Origin: Trematomus loennbergii
Lineage: Eukaryota; Chordata; Actinopteri; Perciformes; Nototheniidae
NCBI GenBank assembly: GCA_012861695.1
Contig: JAAOOA010000026.1
Coordinates: 13,201,432-13,265,431 of the forward strand
DNA length: 64,000 nucleotides
Reading direction: 5' to 3'
The position numbers and the translations under genes were made by a program. Positions 43,555 to 56,836 of this stretch are shown here, one piece after another; position 1 is the stretch's first letter, and each line of letters opens with the position of its first letter. Under the pieces are notes generated by a model, which ran no database searches, was not told where the DNA came from, and saw only the letters and a list, made by a program, of their open reading frames with translations.

Positions 43555-43880
43555 TCTGTGGATAACAGCCAGCCCACCACCCCGACCCAGGGAGCGGGGC
43601 TTCTGCAGGTAAACATAGCCTGGGGGTGTGGCTTGGTTTAAGGTGAAAAAGTCTTGTTGATTTTGCCAGGTCTCCGTTAGGCAAACAAAGTCCGTTTTCC
43701 TGTCAGTGATGATGTCATGAATGAGTGGTGCTTTATTATTGAGGGAACGGGTATTCAGCAGCGTGAATGTGGGGGCGTTGCTACTGGAAGCTGGCGGTGT
43801 GAGCAGAATGACACTGTCAACAGTAAAAAACATTACCAATGAGGATTGAGAGTGATGCGCACGCAGTTTGCCCAAACCGA
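43555..43880 (-). mobile_element. L2-clade LINE, displaced 5' part
   Basis: Minus-strand coding LLNTRSLNNKAPLIHDIITD, FVCLTETWQ and GRGGGLAVIHR: the first third of an L2 endonuclease, including the catalytic glutamate (TETW). It joins the L2 at 31964-34592 in strand and order, with the recombinase element between them. The 5' end is near 43880, where the right end of the TTAA element begins. Confidence 0.88.
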
Positions 43881-44088
43881 AAGCTATGTTACACTCTATA
43901 GAAAACTACGTTTATTGCCATAAATATGATGATGGATTAACCTTCAGCAGCGTTTTTCTCGTTTTAATGCCATTGAACACAACTTTTGATCAGAACAACA
44001 GCTAAGGTAAGACGTTTTTACTGAGAAGCCCTCAGACGCTGTTTCTTGCAAGATGTTGCGTTTTGCCCCGTGGGGTTTAACTGGTTAA

Positions 44089-44282
44089 CAGCCTCCGACA
44101 CAAACGAATGCCATGCTTCCATGAGCGTCAAATCCCGCCGCAGATGGGAATACATTGCAATCAGTTGAAAGCTATTTGCGTCTGTTTATGAAGCTGAAGG
44201 AGCCTAGGAGCGTCCCAACTGCACGCCTCGGGACCCTGACCAAGCGTCGCTCCTGGACGTTTATGGAGTGAGAGTGTGTTGA
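44089..44282. mobile_element. Fold-back element, end of right arm
   Basis: Continues the right arm from 13163 (cagcctccgacacaaacgaa onward) to the terminus gagtgagagtgtgttg. It is the reverse complement of about 10868-11065, and it also matches 51945-52135 with few differences. Confidence 0.9.
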
Positions 44283-44560
44283 ACATGTTGTTACTGTCAC
44301 GATCTGTCTGTGTGTTTTTTGTCATGTCTAGTTCTGTCTTTGGTTTCCTGTCAGTTGATTAGTTTGTGTGCATTTAAGTTCTGGTTTTTCTGTCTGTCTT
44401 TGTGAGATTATTGATGTTGTTGGAAGTTTTTTGTTCAGAGGGATTTTTGTGTTTTTGCCTTGCCTTATTTTACTTTGTTGCTAGTTTTGCAATAAAGTAT
44501 TTTGAATTTGGATATTCTGCATTTGGGTCCTGTGTACCTTGCCCTCCAGTCGTGACAGTT
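44283..44560. repeat. Interspersed repeat, unclassified
   Basis: T-rich sequence with cacgatctgtctgtgtgttt, tctggtttttctgtctgtct, a poly(A)-like tgcaataaagtattt and ending gtgacag. I recognise the style as a common fish repeat family but cannot name it. Confidence 0.4.
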
Positions 44561-45636
44561 AAGGCCCTGACACACCAGGCAGTCACCAGAGAACTCGCCG
44601 ACACCGACATCGACTGTTGCATCGGCGAGTTCTCCTGCGTCTTGGCCATGTGTCGCACTGGAACACACCACAAAGACTTCAGCCGAGCACGTACAAACTG
44701 CGCATGCGTGAGTGGCAATAACTCTCCTTACCAGCAGGCGGCGGTAGTGTGTATTCGTCATTCAAAATAGGCAACAACCGGAAGACAGAGAAGAAGAACA
44801 GACTGATCTAAACAAACAACAAATAGCGTGTGCGTTCCATTTTCACTCTCATCCATCGAAAACATGTTTTAGAATATAAAAATACATGAATGATGAAATG
44901 AGCACATAAAGTGCAGACATACTATAAAATCACAGTTAATAGACCTGCATCTGATGATCGCAGTGTTCTGGCGGGTGTGTAGTTTATTGAGTCAGCAATG
45001 TAGTAATGTATGTAATGTAATAATGGCCACTTCTTGCTAAATTTACATTTCCATGTGATGCTTTTATCCGAGGCGACTCACAATAGGTAAATGAACAGCA
45101 GAAGACAGTATCTCATTTACTTAGACACTGTACTTAAGGACATTGTTGAGGTACTTGAGACTACTGCAACTTTATACTGACAAATAAACCGATGAGATGA
45201 AAAACTGGACTTGACCAAACAAATCACGGAGCTCTCAGCAGAGGACAGCCGGGGACGCTCCCGCCGATATCAGAGATGTCCCTGCTATGTGTGGGAGGTA
45301 AGAGAGGATATTTAAGGGCTATGTTTGATGTCTTTAAGTATCACCTGCTGGGGTTTAGCTGCTGTCCTGTGCCTTCTTAAATCGTTTGTTTACGTCCCTC
45401 ACTTCCGTTTCGCTTCTCATTTGCTAGCTGAACAGCTGATCAGAGTGGTTTCTTGGCCCGATAGCTTGTGTCCGACAAATGGCCAATTCAACATGTTGAA
45501 TCGGCCGTGTGTCGACCGTGAAAGGCGTGTCACGGCCGAGGGTTCGGGACACACCAAATTGACTTTGGGCGACAGGGCACGCTTTGTCGCCAGACAACCG
45601 AAGACGGCCGATATCGGCCTGGTGTGTCTGGGCCTT
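44561..45636. mobile_element. MITE with AAGGCCCNGACACACCAGGC termini
   Basis: 1,076 bp. The left end AAGGCCCTGACACACCAGGC is mirrored by GCCTGGTGTGTCTGGGCCTT at the right end, one mismatch in 20. Immediately outside both ends lies T/TA, so the target duplication is probably TA or TTA. There is no transposase. Confidence 0.88.
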
Positions 45637-46069
45637 TACTGCACCTCAAGACTGTACTTCTCTGATTGTATTATTATTATATACATAATTTTTTAAGGAA
45701 ACCCGGCTAATCTTGTATATTAGGCACTGATTAATGACCTGTTCACGAGTGACCTTTCATTCATTGCCATATACTGATGCCAATTATAGTTACTGTAAAC
45801 TATTTAGAGCCAGCTGTCAGAATATAGTCACACTGATCACTATCCCAGGATCAGTACATCACATTTCACCAGCCTAACTGTGGCTCAGGGAGTGGAGAGG
45901 GAAGGGGTTTGGAGAGGGAATTAAACGGTAGTGTTACATGGTCCAGTCATTGGGTCTGCAGTGTCAGAAGATGGTTTAGACCACTACGTACAAAATGGGT
46001 GCCACATCCCTGCTAGCCTCACGTGGCCTGCATCTGGACTTATGTAACAGGGATAGAAACACATGTTTC
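45637..46069. other. No gene recognised
   Basis: Non-coding spacer between the MITE and the stray Hsc70 exons. Confidence 0.5.
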
Positions 46070-46705
46070 ACAAATACCAGTTCCCCATCCATTGTCCCAG
46101 TTTATTACATTACTCTTGAAAGTGTTCACTGACAGAATCTAAATGTTTCAGGTTTTTGAAGGTGAGAGAGCCATGACCAAGGACAATAACATATTGGGCA
46201 AGTTTGAGCTTACCGGTATTCCACCTTCTCCCAGAGGAGTCCCTCAGATTGAAGAGACCTTTGACATTGATGCCAATGGCATTCTAAATGTGTCTCCGGT
46301 GGACAAAAGCACTGGAAAAGAGAACAAGATCACCATCACCAATGACAAAGGTAACCATATTAAACACTGATAAAGCACAAAAGCTGAAATAATACTGCGC
46401 TTGAACATGGTGAATAAAAAACTATTCCATGCAAGGTAAATAGCTTTGTAATGTATTCCTCCATAGGGCGGTTGAGCAAGGAGGACATTGAGCAGATGGT
46501 GCAGGAGGCTGAGCAATTCAAGGCTGAGGACGAGATACAGAGAGAAAAGGTCACAGCCAAGAACTCACTCGAGTCTCTGGCCTTCACCGTGGAGGACGAG
46601 AAGCTCCAAGACAAGATCAGCCCTGAGGAAAAGTGCAACGAAGACATTGCCTGGCTCGACAGAAATCAGGTATATACTGTTGACTGAACCATGATTCACA
46701 AGTTC
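46070..46705 (+). pseudogene. Partial duplicate of two Hsc70 3' exons
   Basis: Matches 48666-49338 of the Hsc70 gene including intron sequence. It contains an exon coding [13 protein letters not shown] ... ITITNDKG (about 46153-46351) and one coding [20 protein letters not shown] ... WLDRNQ (about 46468-46671). Relative to the downstream gene the second exon lacks four codons (NMKS) and a further block (DKKTIV). It lies upstream of the gene's first coding exon, directly fused to intron sequence, so it is the residue of an unequal exchange or of a deleted upstream tandem copy. Confidence 0.9.
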
Positions 46706-46746
46706 CTCTACATCACATTTCTTGTATCTATTTTATTTTATAGAAG

Positions 46747-49665
<2,919 letters not shown>

Positions 49666-50862
49666 AAACAAGGCAGACGGTGTCTTCATCTCAGATCCCA
49701 ACAAACGCTTATTGCCATTAAAGCTATATAGACAGAAATACACATCTAATAAACTGAAGATCATGGGATTGTTTTGATTAACATTATGGATCAATGAAAA
49801 TACTCAGTCACATAAGAAATAATTAAAGTCTGTTTGTTGTCTTAATTATTTCTCTCTCAAATTATGATTTACACGAGGTAGACAAATACATGCCTTTTTA
49901 TCAGTGGTGTTTAAGCATTTAATCAATAAAGATCACCAATGGGATTCTGATTTGCATAATCTACTGTGTGGTTATTTTTATTATTTACTATTTTAATCAC
50001 ATTACATATCTGAATAAACCATTTAAGAAGGAGAAGAAGAAGAAAAAGGAGAAGTAGGGAAAATAAGTTGTTCACTCTGCTACTCATTACATGCATAACA
50101 GTTCTACATTATGCACATACTGTAGGTAAAATGCACATATGAACATATGCACAAGCACAAACATATCAATACATTATCAGAGAGGTGTCAGTGTTCTTTG
50201 CCTTGCTCTACCAATGAGGTAAACTGGCACCTCTCCAGCTACAGAATATTAATTAGTGAATAAAATAGTTTACAAGGGAAGTCTCGAGATGCAGATGCTT
50301 AAGATAAAACTGGTTCCTGTTCACAGACCACTAAGGTTGTGATTCATATCTTTTTTCCTGTGAGTTAACATATTTTACAGGAAATAACAACTTTGTAAGA
50401 TCCAATAAGAAAGGTATTGCTGTAATTGTCAAGAAGCATTTGTTACAAACAATATCTGGTATCTTGTGTCTGCTGATGAATAAGGTGTGAGTTGTGCAAG
50501 CAAGGACATAGCAGCAATCAGACAACTTAATATATTGAATGTGGTGCAAATGTATCTTAATAATTAATTAAAAAACACAAAGACAGTAAAATGGAAAGAA
50601 TATTTTCTTTTTCCACAGTAATACAAAGGGGATGTGTTGCTTCTAACCAATGAAATTATTTAACAACAATGTGTTTGCAAAGCCATGACCTTTGTGCACA
50701 AGAACAGGCCAAACAGGAACATAGGAATAAGTACTGTATATGATCAGGTGTTCTCTTCCCATAATTATCACTGAAGCCGTGTGTCTGGGTGTGTGTGTGG
50801 GGGGGTGTGGGGGTGTGTACCTACAGTATAGGTCTCAGGGTCATGTGTGGGGGATACAAACA
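49666..50862. other. No gene; Hsc70 3' flank and spacer
   Basis: Contains AATAAA-like signals (about 49748, 49925, 50012) downstream of the Hsc70 stop, a GAAGAAGAAG stretch (50028-50055) and a GT-rich tract at about 50785-50818. No coding exon was recognised. Confidence 0.5.
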
Positions 50863-50870
50863 TATAAAAG
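50863..50870 (+). promoter_or_regulatory. TATA box
   Basis: TATAAAAG lies 46-53 nt upstream of the ATG at 50916, which would place the transcription start near 50893. Confidence 0.65.
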
Positions 50871-50915
50871 GCAGCGTTCCCCAGATCTGACATTCAGGAA
50901 AAGTGAGACGTGACC

Positions 50916-50961
50916 ATGTTCTTCCTTGTTAGTTGTTTTGCTCTTGTGGTCTCTGCACTGG
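50916..50961 (+). CDS. Signal-peptide exon, secreted protein (protease-like?)
   Basis: ATG followed by 15 codons, MFFLVSCFALVVSALG, then a strong donor (CTGG|gtaagt) in phase 1. It is a textbook secretory signal peptide behind a close TATA box. The wording resembles the first exon of fish chymotrypsinogen-type pancreatic proteases, but this is only a resemblance. No trypsin-fold exon (GDSGGP or AAHC) was seen downstream, where a fold-back element starts 14 bp after the exon. Orphan exon or start of a gene whose remaining exons are lost or unrecognised. Confidence 0.5.
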
Positions 50962-50974
50962 GTAAGTGTCTGGC

Positions 50975-52135
50975 CAACACACTCACACTCCAGAATATGA
51001 CAATGTAATGGAGGTACACACATATTGATAGATGTCTTGTAATGCACTGTTGAGGAACGTGCGACCCAAGTTTTTCATTCATTGCATAACTACACCGTAG
51101 TTGTGTATAATATGATATGTCAATAAACCTTAGAAAATCTTGAAATCTTGAATGGGATGTGCAAAATAGTCATTATATACAGTCTTTAATTAACTATTAG
51201 TAGAGAATAACGACGAGTAAAGAATATACTTTATAGGGATCCTATTAATATCTAATAATACAATTATAAAATGCAATAACGTGCTTTAACCAGTAGGTGT
51301 CCCTTTCTATCAGCTGTGCACCGTTATGGCGTAAATACAGCCTATCTACCAATTGGATCAAATATAAAAGTCAGCCGAATTAGTGTTGATACTGCAAGGA
51401 GACGTATTGTGTGAAAAGAAATGTAAGATGTTGTTTAATTGCTTATATATTTAAGATCCACGTCAAGTTTTCAGTTTTGGCGGCAGTTCCTGTTTGTCTA
51501 GAAGTCTTGTCATCAGGGCTCTATAAATAGAGTTAACTACGGCAGATATGTATTATTTAATGCAGCCGAAACGTGTATTACAATGCCGTTATGTGATGAC
51601 TTTCAAAGAGAAAAGCAAGCACACTCGGAATAATGTATTATTTAATTGTTTTATACAGTCTATGGTTGCTACAGAGGATTGTGGGTAATGTAATGTCTTC
51701 GGCCATCCAAAATCATAGAAAACTACTTGTTTCTCAGAATTGAAGGGGAAAACGTGACAAAAGCATTGTACACACACTAAAACCTATCAATGTCGTTTAA
51801 TTAACAAGGATAATCTGGTGTTTTTGAGTTGATGAGTAGTGGAGATATCACTGTCAAATCAATCGACAGCATGGGGAATACTTACTTCCGGGTGTCCAAT
51901 TCTCCGTTATCCAATGGGAATGGATGCTCACATTGCCTTTAACAGCCTCCGACACAAACGAATGCCGTGCTTCCATGAGCGTCAAATCCCGCCGCAGATG
52001 GGAATACATTGCAATCAGTTGAAAGCTATTTGCGTCTGTTTATGAAGCTGAAGGAGCCTAGGAGCGTCCCAACTGCACGCCTCGGGACCCTGACCAAGCG
52101 CCGCTCCTGGACGTTTATGGAGTGAGAGTGTGTTG
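50975..52135. mobile_element. Fold-back family element, single-arm copy
   Basis: 1,161 bp with short inverted ends CAACACACTCACACTCC and GGAGTGAGAGTGTGTTG. It matches the spacer and right arm of the element at 10868-13163/44089-44282, including the uninterrupted target cctttaacagcctcc near 51937. The open frame at 51839-52045 is shared by the other copies only as repeat sequence. It lies in the intron after the signal-peptide exon. Confidence 0.88.
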
Positions 52136-52265
52136 CTCATGGTGGCACTAGAGGAAAAGTCACAGGATCACCAAAGTCAGTATGCTCTGCTCTGGGGACA
52201 ATGTATGCCTATACAAAATGGCATGGCAATCCATCCAATATTTGTTAAGATAATTTGGTCTTTGA
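52136..52265. repeat. Common fish interspersed repeat fragment
   Basis: The phrase tggtggcactagaggaaaag ... ggcaatccatccaatatttg is one I recognise as a widespread fish repeat of uncertain class. It is a fragment only. Confidence 0.5.
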
Positions 52266-52373
52266 AAAAAATCATATTAAAGATGGACAGAATTTGCTCT
52301 CCTTCGTGTAGCCAGCACGTCATCCCAAATAAAAAATGGTATTTGACAGCACAATGCTCTTTTTCCACGGCAG

Positions 52374-52481
52374 ATGAATACATGATGACTGATACTCCTC
52401 TGACAGTGACTAAACCTGCTTTTCAAAGCTTTAAAGTTGTATTTGAATATATGTATGCTGGGAAAACAGCTTCTACACTGG
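52374..52481 (+). CDS. Candidate internal exon, unidentified
   Basis: 108 nt between tttttccacggcag and CTGG|gtaaga. It is open for 36 codons in phase 1-to-1, which is compatible with the signal-peptide exon at 50916 (DEYMMTDTPLTVTKPAF...). I recognise no domain. If real it would follow the secreted-protein exon; otherwise chance. Confidence 0.25.
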
Positions 52482-52669
52482 GTAAGAAAAACATGAATCA
52501 TCCCACTACAATTTCTTTCCACTTTTTGTCCTTGGTTGTCTCTGTTCTCTTCATGGGTGCTTCCATGACTATCCCATTAATTTTATTACAGTTTTCATAT
52601 TAATGCAAATGCTTTGTACCATGTTTGGTAACTGTAAAATAAATGGTATACCTGGTTTATCAAAGCATT

Positions 52670-52765
52670 TTTATTTTTTTTATTTAGCCTTTATTTATAC
52701 AGGTGTAAAATCTCATTGAGACACAAGGTCTCATTTCCAAGAGAGACCTGTCAGTGGTAACACTA
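52670..52765. repeat. Interspersed repeat fragment
   Basis: tttagcctttatttatacag ... cattgagacacaaggtctca ... gagagacctg is a familiar teleost interspersed repeat. The remainder to 53349 shows no gene. Confidence 0.5.
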
Positions 52766-53349
52766 CCACACAAAGTTACAGACAGACAGGACACTAAACA
52801 CAGATTGATAGAGTAGGTCTCATTTATGAACCAAGTTTAAAGTGTTAACATCTTGTGTTAGAGCCAGTATTTTGTTTTGATAAGAAAGGCCACCTAATCG
52901 TGATGTCTGTAGTCAACCAGAGTATAAAAGACTACAATTCCCACGGCGCCTCCTCTAAAGTGACAGTGATGGGCAACCTGTTAGAAAGAGCCTTCGAGGC
53001 ACAGTTTTTAACCGTTCAATTACCCTTTAAGTTATCAAGTTATATAAGCCTTAACAAGAAATAAAGCAAGAAAGAATACCTAAGTTGTTTGTTATATTTA
53101 TCTGTTTTGACTATTGTAAAAGCCTATTTTCTTTGTTGCATGTGTAAATGTTTGTTATTTTATTTTGAGCAAACCCATTGCATAATATCATCCAAACCAT
53201 CGGAGGCCAAGCAACTCATCAACTGTAAGTAACACAAAGATAAAGGAAAGAAAACGAGTTAAAAATGTCTGTTTAACGTGTCTAGTGGCTTGATAGTAAA
53301 ATAAGGAAGGAAGCCACGACACCTTGATTGTAGCCACGGCCATACTCAC

Positions 53350-53639
53350 GTTTCACTTTGAGGGTCCTGGATGTTTTGTGGTGCTGCCCCCCCTTGTATG
53401 TGACGGTGCACTGTACAGGCTTGTTGTGGTCAGCGCTGGTCGGTTGAAATGTCAGAGTAGATGTGGCTGACCACTGGCCATCTTCAAGTAGCTGGGGTTG
53501 GACATGTTCCTCCCCAGAGTGACTCCAGGTGAAGACGGGAGGAGAGGTGGGGCAGGAGTGAGACACAGAGCAGGACGCAGACACACTCGCTCCTCTGTCA
53601 CCTCCTCTTTCATAGAGAACCCGATGGGATTAAGTTCAC
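53350..53639 (-). pseudogene. Siglec/CD22-like C2-set Ig exon, frameshifted
   Basis: Minus-strand exon between an acceptor (ccttggtacag) and a donor (AAAC|gtgagt). It codes an Ig C2-set domain: ELNPIGFSMKEEVTEE, then in a shifted frame SVSASCSVSHSCPTSPPVFT, WSHSGEEH, WSATSTLTFQPT and VQCTVTYKGG. Cysteines at SCSVSHSC and VQCTV and the W of VFTWS are the fold's core. The frame change near 53590 (about one base) breaks the exon. Similar domains follow the V-set in fish CD22/MAG-type receptors, cell-surface lectins of leukocytes or glia. It lies 3' of the V-set exon at 54491-54819. Confidence 0.75.
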
Positions 53640-54490
53640 CTGTACCAAGGAGAAAGTTATTGATAATGGCAATGGCAAAGATCACAAGGTACAGTATTTC
53701 TGGTAAGGTAAAGCTCTTTGTCTGCGGGGCTGTTCAAAACTGTGATATCTTTTTATGTGTATTGCCTCACTTGCTTTGAATTAAGGGATTTGGAATCACT
53801 TTAGATAGCAAAGATACAAAATAATCTTGAAATTCCCAAATCATTCAACACATGAAAAGAGGACTGTGGGGTAAAGGATAGTAGAAAAAGATGGATATTT
53901 ACTCTTTTATTAAAACGTGCCAGTTGTTCTTACATGGGTTGTTGTTATGATCTATGCCATGTCTTGCCCTCATTCAGATTTGGTAAAATATAACAATGCT
54001 AGAGTAGAGTTAGGGTAAGGTTAAAAAAAAACATTTCCCTCTAATAACACAAACATCTCAAAATTGGTGGCATTTCCCCTAATTCCATACATCTGTCAGT
54101 CCAGAGAAATTAAACAGTTTCAATATTTTGATTGCTATTTACACAAATAAGGAAGTTGGAATCTGAGAGTTTTGAAGAATTGAAACCTAAAATGACTTCT
54201 GTTATCTATTGGTTGCGGCCTCTGTTGAGGTACCAGTTGCACATTTAGCTTTCAAAGACAATTTAAATAAAGTTTAGAAATGTGCTGGTCTTTTGGCACT
54301 AATGCAAAATGACTTCTTTAAAGTATGTCAATAACATAGAGAAGGTAACCAAATGGCAAATTATCCTGTCTCCATTTGCGCTGATTGCAGTACTGGAAAC
54401 ATGCAGTAATTAATTTTGCTGTCATAGAAGTCAGGTGAAAGTTGTTAATAATACTTATTTATCATTGTGATAGAGACTGCGTTGTCTTTG

Positions 54491-54819
54491 TTAGAAAACT
54501 TTCAAGTCAGTCATGTTGATCCTGAAATGAAAAGGCCCTTGGTCACTTTGTTGAAGTGGATCGATCTTCAGAGTGCAGATGTTCTGTCTGACGTCTCCCA
54601 GCAGCTCTGTCCGATTCCGATACTGTTGCATTATTTTGGACTTCTCTGGGTGATAGATGAGCTGATGTGATGCCTCAGACCACATCCCAATGAATTCAGT
54701 GACCTTCTTGCCTGGATCTGGATATGTAAACGAGCAGGGGATCACCACACAGGATCCGGGTAGACCTTTGATCGAGGACGGCACCTTAATTGTCCAAGAT
54801 GAGGCTTCAGTTTGAGTAA
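54491..54819 (-). pseudogene. Siglec-like V-set Ig exon, truncated
   Basis: Follows an acceptor (ttttactacag). Reads TQTEASSWTIKVPSSIKG, LPGSCVVIPCSFTYPD, then GMWSEASHQLIYHPEKS, RTELLGDVRQNICTLKIDPL and SDQGPFHFRINM. Cysteines in CVVIPC and ICTL, and the arginine in FHFRI that in siglecs contacts sialic acid, are all present. The frame stops at TAA (54491-54493) before the last strand of the domain, and another frame continues past it, so a frameshift near the end is likely. Family role: sialic-acid-recognising N-terminal domain of a membrane receptor. Confidence 0.75.
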
Positions 54820-55031
54820 CTGTAGTAAAATGCAGAAGATAATGTGAGGAATTGAAACAAAGTTAGAGGTGAGAAGGACTTGTTATATAAATTACAAATA
54901 TACCTGACTAATACATTATTGGCAAAAACAAAAAAGATAATAAAATAACAAAAAGACAAAAAGCTGACTGATTGCACTTCTGAGCAGTGCAGTATAAATA
55001 CTGGATATGCATTGTAGAAAATGTACAGTAC

Positions 55032-55100
55032 CTTTTAAGCAAAGGCCCACAAAAAGAGGGTCCATGTGAAAGAGGCCATCTCGTCCTCCCTGAGTCCGAC
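55032..55100 (-). pseudogene. Siglec-like signal-peptide exon with in-frame stop
   Basis: An exon after acceptor catttgcag begins with a short 5' UTR, then MASFTWTLFLWAFA followed by TAA (55035-55037) just before a donor (AAAG|gtactg). The hydrophobic leader and its position about 215 bp upstream of the V-set exon make it the leader exon of the same gene. The stop would end translation within the leader unless another start or splice site is used. Confidence 0.6.
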
Positions 55101-56534
55101 CTGCAAATGAAGTGGCAAATATTTTTCAAGTGCTACTGTTATGTCCCTGGGTAGGAGATGACTTCACTAGTTTCCATTCCACTTTGAATACACACAGATA
55201 CACGGTTTCTGTTCAGTCAGATGTATATTGCGGAAGTTTACTAATCACCTTTTTTTTTTTGTGATCTGGACAAAGCCATTCAAGTGTATATCTATATCGT
55301 TTTTAAAAAGGTTTAAATTGGTTCATATAACTTTCTATGTGTGCTTATCACTGTGGTGCCTTCAAAGCTCAACCCTTGGCTTTATCACAACATTTGCCAT
55401 CCAGCTGGTCTCACTTCCTTTTTAGGGTTTTTGATATATTTTAGTAATCATAACTTCTCCAATTTTATTGTTGTGAGACATATTTCCCACTGTGTGAAAC
55501 GTCGAGTCCTTGAACTCACTGCCACCTATCAACAACTCTGTTACTATAGTACTATAAATATTAATGATATAGAATACTCCAGTCATATTTCCTTTAAACT
55601 TTTGTTCTAAGTATCGCGATCCCATAAAGCATTTAGTATGCCAATGGGCCATTTGTCTTTAAAATAACTTCATTATGCACGACAGTAGCCACATTTGCCT
55701 AACAGTGGGGGGTGTCACTTTTTTAAATCATGGGTTTATGACAACATTTTTGGTTTTATTTTCTAATATATTAGAATTCATTATTTGCAAAGGCTTTGTC
55801 TGCAAAACACAACAAACAGCAATAGAAAGCAGTGGTTAAACCTCATGGTGCACAGTGTGCAATGACCACTTTTTAGCACTAAAAACAAATCAAGAGGTAT
55901 GGATAGTATCAGCTGGAAGGTTTAATGTATTTTTCACATGTTATAAATGGTTTGCTACAAAGGCATGACTTTAAAAAATACCTTGACAACAATGTGCTTG
56001 GATACTATACAATTATATAAAATCCATGTTATACAGAGAGGAAACATTGTCCTGAATAGAAAGTGCAGATTAAAAGCAATGACAAGTTACTTAAAAAGCC
56101 ATAGAACAGGAAAATTGCACTATACCTTGCATTTGTGTTTCACAGATGCAGAGACAGGATTTCCTTTGCATGGTTTAGCAGCCACAACTTGATGAAGTGT
56201 GTCACGTGTGCAATTTGCTCACATTGTTATTATCTAAAACAATAAAACTCAACAGTTCTTTGTAACTCAATCAGTTAGACTAGATGACAACCTTTGCAAC
56301 AAAAAAAACAAATAGGAAACATTTTTTCCATTTGACAAAAATGAGACCTATCTCATGGAAATAAGCGATGCTTTATTTCCTGTTCACAGATTCACACCAC
56401 GGGGTGGAAATGTGGCACTGAAATACCTCTCATGTTGCAGTACAGTGGTCGTTTGTGAGCTCTTCAAACATCACAGTTGACCAGAAATACTTGCTGAGTT
56501 GGAGATTAAAATTGTCCACAGTAAATTCAGTCTT
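55101..56534. other. No gene recognised
   Basis: AT-rich intergenic sequence between the start of one Siglec-like unit and the end of another. Promoter elements for the minus-strand gene are not obvious. Confidence 0.5.
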
Positions 56535-56836
56535 TCATGGACCTAGATCTCCAACAAAAGCCGGGTTATACATTTCTCCCCTTATTGAATGAACGGTGTT
56601 GTTCTCTTGGAGAGCGAGGTCAACATAATGGATGCTGCGAGAGAGGTGGACTTTCTTCACAGATAAACTCTGCTTTCCTTTTATTCTCCATCTGTCCTCA
56701 TCGCACTGTGTCAAGAAACCGTTCAGCTGCACTGTGTCCTCTTTCTGGTGTCCCCAGGACAGTTTTCTGGGAGTGGAAGTGATGAGGCCGTTTGACCCTG
56801 AGTTACCCATGGCAGGATGAGCTCGATTTGGAATAT
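56535..56836 (-). CDS. Cytoplasmic-tail exon with ITIM, Siglec-like
   Basis: Terminal exon after acceptor gattcacag, open for about 100 codons to TGA (56535-56537). It carries IHYVDLAL, an ITIM (I-x-Y-x-x-L) that when phosphorylated recruits SHP-type phosphatases, and a second tyrosine, GEMYNPAFV, near the C-terminus. No transmembrane segment is in this exon. Because transcription runs right to left, it is the 3' end of a gene starting at higher coordinates, distinct from the leader/V-set unit at 54.5-55.1 kb. No matching Ig exons were found up to 64 kb, so it may be an orphan or have distant partner exons. Confidence 0.6.

Larger units (their letters stand above)
13168..44084. mobile_element. 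TTAA-flanked composite element, about 30.9 kb
   Basis: The fold-back arm is interrupted exactly at TTAA (13164-13167) and resumes after TTAA (44085-44088). The uninterrupted arm at 10868-11110 and the copy near 51935 show the empty site cctttaacagcctcc. Inner ends form a short inverted repeat: CCTGTTAAGCCC on the left and, reversed, CCAGTTAAACCC on the right. TTAA duplication with CC-starting ends is the hallmark of piggyBac-type transposons. No piggyBac transposase is visible, so the host was probably non-autonomous and grew by later insertions (DIRS, ERV, L2, YR element). Its own sequence is about 13168-13954, parts of 29919-31963, and 43881-44084. Confidence 0.85.

Noticed and set aside
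13168..44084. A herpesvirus-piggyBac fusion like the giant medaka element Teratorn
   Set aside because: TTAA ends fit piggyBac, but no herpesvirus-type gene and no piggyBac transposase were seen; the length is explained by nested DIRS, ERV, L2 and recombinase elements.
44402..44770. 122-codon + strand frame
   Set aside because: Crosses the boundary between an interspersed repeat and a MITE terminus, so it is a chance fusion of two repeats.
51839..52045. Small open frame shared with 10958-11173 (minus) that looks conserved
   Set aside because: Both lie in copies of the same fold-back element, so similarity reflects the repeat, and the frames differ by indels.
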